A stretch of 64,000 nt of DNA from Eubacteriales bacterium (GTDB taxonomy: Bacteria > Bacillota > Clostridia > Lachnospirales > Lachnospiraceae). Where the stretch lies: assembly GCA_030524545.1 (NCBI GenBank), contig JAUNGM010000005.1, positions 117,588 to 181,587 on the forward strand. Direction: 5' to 3'. The first letter of the stretch is position 1. Every line of letters starts with the position of its first letter. Positions 58,522 through 64,000 of this stretch are shown here, piece after piece. The position numbers and the translations under genes are program-made. A model generated the notes under the pieces. The model searched no databases. It was not told the origin of the DNA and saw only the letters and a list, made by a program, of their open reading frames with translations.

Positions 58522-59100
58522 ATGAAAAAACTTGCCGTTATTTTTCCGGGAGTGGGATATACCTGTGAAAAACCGCTGTTATATTATACGGCTTCCGCAG
58601 CAGCAGACAAAGAGTATGAGATTGTCCGTCTGGACTATGGACAGGACATTCATTCCTTCCGGGGACGTACTCCTCTGGAGCTGGAGCCGGTCATCGGCCT
58701 TGCTTTGAAGCGAAGCCTGAGACAATTGCAGAATATCCGTTTTCAGGATTATGAACGGATTCTTTTTATTTCCAAAAGCATTGGAACCGTCATTGCCTGC
58801 GAGACCCAAAAGCAGCTTGCGCTCACCGGAAAGGTCCGCCACTTTCTCCTGACGCCCATTCCGGCAACACTCCCCTATCTGAAGCAGGCCGAAGGCGTTT
58901 TCTTCTCCGGTACCGCAGATCCTTATATTCCGGAGAAGACTGTCCGTCAGGCTGCCAGGCTCTACCCGTCCAAGACCGGCGGCATCTTCGAAGGCTGCAA
59001 TCACTCCCTGGAAAGGAAAGGGGATACCATGGGCAATCTCCAAAACCTTCACAAGGTCATCGAATGTCTGGAATGGATACTCAAGGAACCGCTTGACTGA
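58522..59100 (+). CDS. Small alpha/beta-hydrolase-fold protein
   Basis: A 192-residue cytoplasmic protein. After strand KLAVIFPGVGY come a nucleophile-elbow-like FISKSIGTVIA (Ser), the acid region FSGTADPYIPE (Asp) and GGIFEGCNHSLE (His), in the right order for a Ser-Asp-His triad. It lacks the strict GxSxG, having SKSIG. Resembles small KANL3/Tex30-like or dienelactone-type hydrolases; the substrate is unknown. Start set by GAGAGG 9 nt upstream of MKKLAVIF. It converges on the debranching enzyme gene and has a terminator overlapping its 3' end. Confidence 0.75.
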   Translation: MKKLAVIFPGVGYTCEKPLLYYTASAAADKEYEIVRLDYGQDIHSFRGRTPLELEPVIGLALKRSLRQLQNIRFQDYERILFISKSIGTVIACETQKQLALTGKVRHFLLTPIPATLPYLKQAEGVFFSGTADPYIPEKTVRQAARLYPSKTGGIFEGCNHSLERKGDTMGNLQNLHKVIECLEWILKEPLD

Positions 59101-59126
59101 TTCTGCTGTCAGGCGGTTCTTCATTT
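59086..59126 (+). terminator. Terminator overlapping the hydrolase stop codon
   Basis: gaaccgc (59086-59092, still inside the gene) pairs with gcggttc (59113-59119), followed by ttcattttt. Confidence 0.6.
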
Positions 59127-59149
59127 TTCTGCTGTTCAATTTCTGCTGT

Positions 59150-61108
59150 TCAACATTTATGCTCAATCATTTTATACACCCGGAGTATCTCACCCACGCT
59201 CCAGGCCTGGCCGTAGCATCCCTTGGAAATAACCGGATTTTCCCCGTCGTATATTTCTGCAAGGTGAAACAGACAGCCTTCATAAAGCCAGCACTCCACC
59301 TGATCCAGCCCCCGTTTTACCTCCTGTTTTGCTGCTTCCGGATTCTCTGCATATGCCAGAACGGCACGATAATAAGCGCCAAGTGGAAACGTCCACACAG
59401 TTCCCTGATGATAAGCTCTGTCCCTGTCCGCCTGGCTTCCTCCGTACCATGGATGAAAATCCGAATCCTGCGGAGACAGAGAACGCAGGCCGGCCGTTGT
59501 ATAAAGATGCTTCTTCACAGCAGACAGCACCCTTTGCCCCTGTTCCTTCGCCAGTATTTTATAGGGAAGAGCCAGAGCAAACACCTGGTTACACCGGAAT
59601 TTCTCTTCCTCCTGTGTGCCGTTGACCACATCCTTCAGCCAGCCCTTTTCCTCCATCCAGAACTTTTCAAGGAAGCTTTTCCGTACTCTGCCGGCAAGCT
59701 GTCCATATGCGCTTCCGTCCGTCTTCACCAGAGACGAAAGCTCCTCCATGATCTTCAGGGCATTGTACCAGTACGCATTAATCTCCACCGGCTTCCCGTG
59801 GCGGGGTGTAGGAAGCTCTTCCCCGATCCGCACATCCATCCAGGTTAGTTGTTCCGGCCCCTCCCCGGCCATGATCAGGCCGTCCTCATCCATTTTTATA
59901 TGAAAATTCGTTCCTTTGCGGTACCAATAAATAATTTCTTCCATCACCGGATATGCGTCTTTCAGAAATTCCGAATCTTTTGTTTCCGTAAAATACTGAT
60001 ATACACTGTCGATAAACAAAAGCGCCGCATCCACCGTATTATACAGAGGCTCCCTGTCGCCTTCCGGAAACAGGTTCGGCATTAAGCCCTTTCTGCAATA
60101 GGCCATAAAAGTGCGGAGAATGCTTTTGCATCCCTCGTAATCCCCGACAGCCAGGGTGCACCCCGGCAGGGCGATCATGGTATCGCGTCCCCAGTCCTCA
60201 AAATAAGGATAACCTGCGATAATACTTTTTCCGCCTGTGGACTCCCGGGCCACCACGTATTGCGAAGCACTCAGTGCCAGAGTACGTCCCGCATCACTTT
60301 GCAGTCCGGATCTTTTTACGATTTCTCTGCGTCTTTGAATTTCCTCACTTATCCACTTTTCTATCGTAATTTCGCTGCAGTCATCCACAGGCCTGTCCAG
60401 ACTGTATACCAGATAAAAGACCTGTTCCTTTTCTCTTATTTCAAAACGGATCCTGTGATCAAGCACCACAGCTCCCACTGCATCCCGTCCATCCCTTGCA
60501 TCCTGCTCATAATACAGATCCGTCCAGGTTTCCTGTTCCTTTTTTTCAAAAATTCCATTTGTGGAATAGTACATGACTCTGCCATTTCCCGTGACGCTTT
60601 TTTCATCTGCCTGCAGCTTCAGATGTCCATCCGGGTTCTTCCCTTTTGGCGCAAACCGGAGCAATGGAGTGACAAAAAGCCGGTTTCCCGGCTCTCTGCT
60701 GTTTCTCACTTGATAACGGATGGCCAGGGTATTTTCTCCCTGAAGCATCACGATCGTTTTTTCAATTTCAATTCCTTTGATCCGGTAAAACCAGGTGGGA
60801 AAGGCTTCCATCTCAAATCCTTCCAGATACCGGAAGCCCTGCGCATTTTTCGTCCGGTTTACAAACTCCTGTGAATAAAGGGAGATTTCCTCCCCATCGG
60901 CAATCAGAGTTTCCGCCACATTGGAAATAAGCTGAATCCTTTTATTCGGAGCTTTTTCCGCAGCCATAAACAATGCATGGTCATTTCTTGCGGTATCTCC
61001 TGCCACAGTCAGGGAGGAATACCCTCCCAGCCCATTGGTAAGAAGAAAGCAGGTTTCCTGCCCTCTTCTGAAATCCTGCCAGCAAAACCGGCCAAGCCTG
61101 ACTTTCAT
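59150..61108 (-). CDS. Glycogen debranching enzyme / amylo-alpha-1,6-glucosidase
   Basis: A 652-residue cytoplasmic enzyme of the GDE_C (GH133-type) family. The N-terminal beta-sandwich domain starts FLLTNGLGGYSSLTVAGD. The (alpha/alpha)6 barrel has AGYPYFEDWGRDTMIALPG, LTWMDVRIGE and TPRHGKPVEINAYWYNAL, the conserved catalytic region. It hydrolyses alpha-1,6-linked glucose branches left after phosphorylase or transferase action on glycogen or malto-oligosaccharides. Last gene of the malto-oligosaccharide transport operon, 28 bp after MalG. Confidence 0.9.
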   Translation of the reverse strand: MKVRLGRFCWQDFRRGQETCFLLTNGLGGYSSLTVAGDTARNDHALFMAAEKAPNKRIQLISNVAETLIADGEEISLYSQEFVNRTKNAQGFRYLEGFEMEAFPTWFYRIKGIEIEKTIVMLQGENTLAIRYQVRNSREPGNRLFVTPLLRFAPKGKNPDGHLKLQADEKSVTGNGRVMYYSTNGIFEKKEQETWTDLYYEQDARDGRDAVGAVVLDHRIRFEIREKEQVFYLVYSLDRPVDDCSEITIEKWISEEIQRRREIVKRSGLQSDAGRTLALSASQYVVARESTGGKSIIAGYPYFEDWGRDTMIALPGCTLAVGDYEGCKSILRTFMAYCRKGLMPNLFPEGDREPLYNTVDAALLFIDSVYQYFTETKDSEFLKDAYPVMEEIIYWYRKGTNFHIKMDEDGLIMAGEGPEQLTWMDVRIGEELPTPRHGKPVEINAYWYNALKIMEELSSLVKTDGSAYGQLAGRVRKSFLEKFWMEEKGWLKDVVNGTQEEEKFRCNQVFALALPYKILAKEQGQRVLSAVKKHLYTTAGLRSLSPQDSDFHPWYGGSQADRDRAYHQGTVWTFPLGAYYRAVLAYAENPEAAKQEVKRGLDQVECWLYEGCLFHLAEIYDGENPVISKGCYGQAWSVGEILRVYKMIEHKC

Positions 61109-61136
61109 TTCGCACCTCTTTCTATACGAAAACGTA

Positions 61137-62009
61137 TCATCCTTTGACAGCTCCGGAAAGCCCTTCTGTGTAAAACCTCTGCATAATTACAAACAGGATT
61201 GCGATCGGAATGGAAATGCATACCGCCCCTGCTGCAAAGCTGGTGTACCAACTGTCAATGTATTCCTTTTCCAGCATCTTCCACAGGCCTACGGCAACCG
61301 TATAATATTTCGCATTTGCCCTGCAGATGACTTTTGCAAAAATGAAATCCAGCCATGGATTCAGGAAGGAGGTCAGCACTGTGTATACAATGATCGGCTT
61401 GCTGAGAGGAACCGTAATCTTTGTAAACACCTGAAATCTCGTAGCGCCATCCAGATAAGCGGATTCATCAAGCGCCTTCGGGATCGTATCAAAGAAACCT
61501 TTGGCAATAAAGAACTCGATTCCCGCACCGCCGGAATATACCAGGATCAATGCAACACGGATCATCGCACCCTCCGACAGCCCCAGAGCCTTCAAAATAT
61601 AATATACGGCAACCATAGACATAAAAGCCGGGAACAGCTTCAGGATCATGCAGATATTCATATATACCTTTCTCATTTTAAAGCGCATCCTTGACATACA
61701 GTAGGACATGGCAAGCACAAAAAATGTGGAGATCACGCATACAAAGCATGCGATAATAAATGTATTTTTAAACATCTGAGGAAAATCCAGAACCTGCGTG
61801 TCCGTAAAAATCCGTTTATAGTTCGCCAGAGTATAGGATTTCGGGAAAAATGAAGTAACATAGGATCCTTTCTGCCCGCTGAAGCTTAACAGTACGATCC
61901 AGATGATCGGGATTACCCATACAAATGCCAGCACGGCCAGTACGGCATGAACGATCACATCCGTTATGATTCCTTTTGTCCGAATGGATGAAGTCTTTTT
62001 TTCTTTCAT
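61137..62009 (-). CDS. Maltose/maltodextrin ABC transporter permease (MalG type)
   Basis: A 290-residue inner-membrane permease. The first helix is HAVLAVLAFVWVIPIIWIVL; the EAA loop reads LDESAYLDGATRFQVFTKITVP. Its ATG shares one base with the stop of the MalF-type gene (TAATG), a sign of translational coupling. Together with the debranching enzyme it indicates alpha-glucan import. Confidence 0.88.
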   Translation of the reverse strand: MKEKKTSSIRTKGIITDVIVHAVLAVLAFVWVIPIIWIVLLSFSGQKGSYVTSFFPKSYTLANYKRIFTDTQVLDFPQMFKNTFIIACFVCVISTFFVLAMSYCMSRMRFKMRKVYMNICMILKLFPAFMSMVAVYYILKALGLSEGAMIRVALILVYSGGAGIEFFIAKGFFDTIPKALDESAYLDGATRFQVFTKITVPLSKPIIVYTVLTSFLNPWLDFIFAKVICRANAKYYTVAVGLWKMLEKEYIDSWYTSFAAGAVCISIPIAILFVIMQRFYTEGLSGAVKG

Positions 62010-63382
62010 TATTGGAATCCCTCCTCATTCTTGTAAGATCCTGTATTCCGGTAAGTAACCAGAGATACGACTGCAAGGATCACAAAGGTCAAAATACCAA
62101 CAACTGCCCCAACATTGAAATACTGCTGGTCAACCGTCAGTTTATACAGCCAGGTAACAAGCAGGTCCGTTTTTCCGGCAGTGGAGCCAACAGGAACCGG
62201 TTCTCCCTTTGTCAGCAGATAAATGATATTGAAGTTGTTGATGTTGCCTGTAAACGTAGTGATCAGATACGGAGTTGTTACAAACAGCATGTACGGCAGC
62301 GTGATCTTAAAGAAGATGATCACTGAATTTGCACCGTCCACTCTCGCTGCTTCATAAAGTTCTCCGGGAATATTCTGGAGGATACCGGTTACCTGCATCA
62401 TGGTAAATGGGATTCCAACCCACAGGTTGATGACAATGACGGTTACTCTTGCCCATGTGGCATTTGATAAAAACGGCAGAGGGCTATTGATCAGGCCTGC
62501 ATTCTGGAGCAGGATATTGATCAGGCCGCTCTCTCTTAACATGCTTCGCATTAAAAGCAGGGATACAAACTGCGGAATCGCTGCAGACAGCATGAAGCAG
62601 GAGCGCCAGAAGCTTTTCAGCCTTGTTGTTTTTCTGTTAATGACAATTGCCAGAAGCATTCCCAGGATATAGTTCAGGAATGTGGCAAAGAAAGCCCACA
62701 CCAAAGTCCATCCAAGCACGGACCAGAAGGTTTTTCCTATGGAATTCCCCATGCTCAGGACTGTCTTGAAATTCTCGAAGCCAACCCAGTTAAAAAGCGT
62801 CAGATGGTCATCCACTTTGCTGTAGCTGGTGAATGACATGCAGATCATAAACACCAACGGAAGGATCGTAAATACCAGAATTCCCAGAATCGGCGGTGTA
62901 AGAAGCGTCCAGTGGAGGTTTTTATCCAAAAGCTTCTTCAAATCCTCACCGAAAGAATTGATATGTTTGTTCTCCTTTGCACGGCACTCTGCCTCATACG
63001 CACTCTTCATGTTCGCTCGCCATACAACAATAAACGAAACCGTCAAAAAGAGTGTTGCAACTCCGTACAGCAGGAACAGGATCGACATATCTCCTGCGGT
63101 GTATTCATAAATTCCTTTCGCCTCATTCCATACCTCTTCCTGAGGCCTGCCGCCCAGAGTGATCAGATTCCTGATATTCATGATACCGCTTTCTATCATA
63201 AACAAAAGATATGCTATCTCCACTGCCAGAAACAAAAGGCCCTTTATAATCTGCTTATGTGCAATATTTCCAAGCCCCATGACCAGCATGGAGAGCCTGG
63301 TCAGTACATTGCCGTCGGCAATCGCCCGTGTGACCGTATAAGACGTTTCCTTTTCTTTTACAGTCTTCTTCCAAATCGCCAT
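62009..63382 (-). CDS. Maltose/maltodextrin ABC transporter permease (MalF type)
   Basis: A 457-residue inner-membrane permease. As in Firmicute MalF/MdxF proteins, extra N-terminal helices (LLFLAVEIAYLLFMIESG, ILFLLYGVATLFLTVSFIV) precede the transport core. The EAA loop reads YEAARVDGANSVIIFFKITLP. GGAAAGGAG lies just before MAIWKKTVK; the frame continues 11 codons upstream without a site. Forms the channel with the MalG-type protein. Confidence 0.88.
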   Translation of the reverse strand: MAIWKKTVKEKETSYTVTRAIADGNVLTRLSMLVMGLGNIAHKQIIKGLLFLAVEIAYLLFMIESGIMNIRNLITLGGRPQEEVWNEAKGIYEYTAGDMSILFLLYGVATLFLTVSFIVVWRANMKSAYEAECRAKENKHINSFGEDLKKLLDKNLHWTLLTPPILGILVFTILPLVFMICMSFTSYSKVDDHLTLFNWVGFENFKTVLSMGNSIGKTFWSVLGWTLVWAFFATFLNYILGMLLAIVINRKTTRLKSFWRSCFMLSAAIPQFVSLLLMRSMLRESGLINILLQNAGLINSPLPFLSNATWARVTVIVINLWVGIPFTMMQVTGILQNIPGELYEAARVDGANSVIIFFKITLPYMLFVTTPYLITTFTGNINNFNIIYLLTKGEPVPVGSTAGKTDLLVTWLYKLTVDQQYFNVGAVVGILTFVILAVVSLVTYRNTGSYKNEEGFQ

Positions 63383-63451
63383 ATTCTCTCCTTTCCGCTC
63401 CCTTTCCCAAAGCACATCCCGGCTTTCGGCAGGAGTCCATACTTCGCAGTA

Positions 63452-63487
63452 AAGGGCATTGCCTGTTGTATCTGCGGCAATGCCCTT
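63452..63487 (-). other. Strong stem-loop between binding-protein and MalF genes
   Basis: aagggcattgcc (63452-63463) and ggcaatgccctt (63476-63487) form a perfect 12 bp stem with a 12-base loop, followed on the minus strand by a short T run. Acts as a leaky terminator or mRNA-protecting hairpin. Confidence 0.75.
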
Positions 63488-63522
63488 AATTCATTCGTTA
63501 TACCACTATTGTCTGCCTCTGA

Positions 63523-63996
63523 TCATTCTACTGCGGAAGTATTCATGCTGGTGTTGAACTGTTCTGTCATCTCTGCCGCATTGTCATGGGTAACTTCGTT
63601 ATTTACCAGGGATTTGCCAAAATTTTCTGCCGGTGTCCAATAGTTGTTCATAGCAGATACAAACGGCTGAATAATAGCAGTGTTATCAAAAGTATCATTC
63701 TGGGCAGTTACCAGTACATCAGCACTGATCGCTTCGTCTGCAAGAAGCTCTGTATTACACGGAATCACATTTCTCAGATCATAGTGAGCCTGCTGTGCCT
63801 CTGCACTTCCAAGATAGCTTGCCAGAGCAACTGCTACCTGCGGATATTCGCAGTTCGGGTTTACACCGATTGCTTTGGATCCTGCAAATGATTTCATCTG
63901 TTTTTCTTCGCCATTGATCGTAATCGTCGGAAGCTGTGCTACACCGTAGTATAATCCACGCAAATTAGAAGCCTGTTTCAAATTAGCATTTCCATG
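63523..63996 (-). CDS. Maltose-type solute-binding protein (C-terminal part, possibly frameshifted)
   Basis: About 157 C-terminal codons of a family 1 sugar-binding protein: YYGVAQLPTITINGEEKQM, SFAGSKAIGVNPNCEYPQ and NYWTPAENFGKSLVNNE are typical of MalE/MdxE-type proteins. Upstream the frame hits a TAA at 63999-63997, so the usual N-terminal two thirds are not joined in frame. Removing one base of the AAA near 63990-63992 would restore the expected Thr-Trp-Asn-Ala reading. Either the gene is a pseudogene or the base call is wrong; the window edge prevents a decision. It precedes MalF and MalG. Confidence 0.75.
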   Translation of the reverse strand, partial: HGNANLKQASNLRGLYYGVAQLPTITINGEEKQMKSFAGSKAIGVNPNCEYPQVAVALASYLGSAEAQQAHYDLRNVIPCNTELLADEAISADVLVTAQNDTFDNTAIIQPFVSAMNNYWTPAENFGKSLVNNEVTHDNAAEMTEQFNTSMNTSAVE

Positions 63997-64000
63997 TTAA

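Overview
The window reads as a chromosome segment of a low-to-mid GC Gram-positive gut anaerobe, most likely a Lachnospiraceae (Blautia / Mediterraneibacter / Eisenbergiella-like) bacterium. The signs are strong AGGAGG ribosome sites, YesM/YesN (LytS-type kinase plus AraC-type regulator) pairs, CUT1 sugar ABC transporters without their own ATPase, many cytoplasmic glycosidases, and PadR/HAAS/DUF4097 and ROK genes. The genus cannot be fixed by eye. Almost everything serves import and breakdown of complex glycans. No rRNA, tRNA, CRISPR array, phage or insertion sequence was recognised.

Region 1 (1-4.8 kb, leftward): a response regulator, a histidine kinase and a membrane-anchored sugar-binding protein, like the known XylFII-LytS-YesN xylose sensor, followed by the start of an RbsC-type permease cut by the window edge. 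Region 2 (4.9-17.1 kb): a fucose / hexose-phosphate catabolic cluster. One arm holds a KbaY/GatY-type aldolase, a LacI repressor, a FGGY kinase, a GatD-like dehydrogenase, a PfkB kinase and an aldo/keto reductase. Fucose mutarotase (fucU) diverges from it, and fucose isomerase (fucI) has a divergent AraC regulator. A promoter with an overlapping palindromic operator is visible between aldolase and fucU. An SH3-domain surface protein sits between fucU and fucI.

Region 3 (17.1-39.5 kb, all leftward): a Gram-positive polysaccharide-utilisation locus. In transcription order it has a YesM kinase, a YesN regulator, an unclassified (alpha/alpha)6-type glycosidase, a solute-binding protein, two permeases, a GH110-like alpha-1,3-galactosidase, a GH2 beta-galactosidase, a HAD phosphatase, a DUF5054 (GH38-like) protein, a GH95 alpha-fucosidase, an unknown protein and a GH36 alpha-galactosidase. 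The set fits blood-group-B / mucin O-glycan or milk-type oligosaccharides taken up intact and trimmed in the cytoplasm, with the released fucose fed to region 2.

Region 4 (39.6-55.9 kb): a YczE-type membrane protein and a divergent AraC regulator, then a second glycan locus read leftward: sorbitol-type dehydrogenase, solute-binding protein, two permeases, an unknown 600-residue protein, a GH2 beta-glucuronidase with the NxK motif, and two beta-mannosidase-like GH2 enzymes in tandem. A divergent ROK repressor faces it. Parts of this locus are clearly richer in A+T.

Region 5 (55.9-64 kb): a PadR / HAAS / DUF4097 envelope operon, a small alpha/beta hydrolase, and a malto-oligosaccharide cassette (binding protein, MalF, MalG, glycogen debranching enzyme). 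The binding protein is cut off near the edge with stops in all three frames. All three CUT1 cassettes carry a strong stem-loop between the binding-protein gene and the permease genes.
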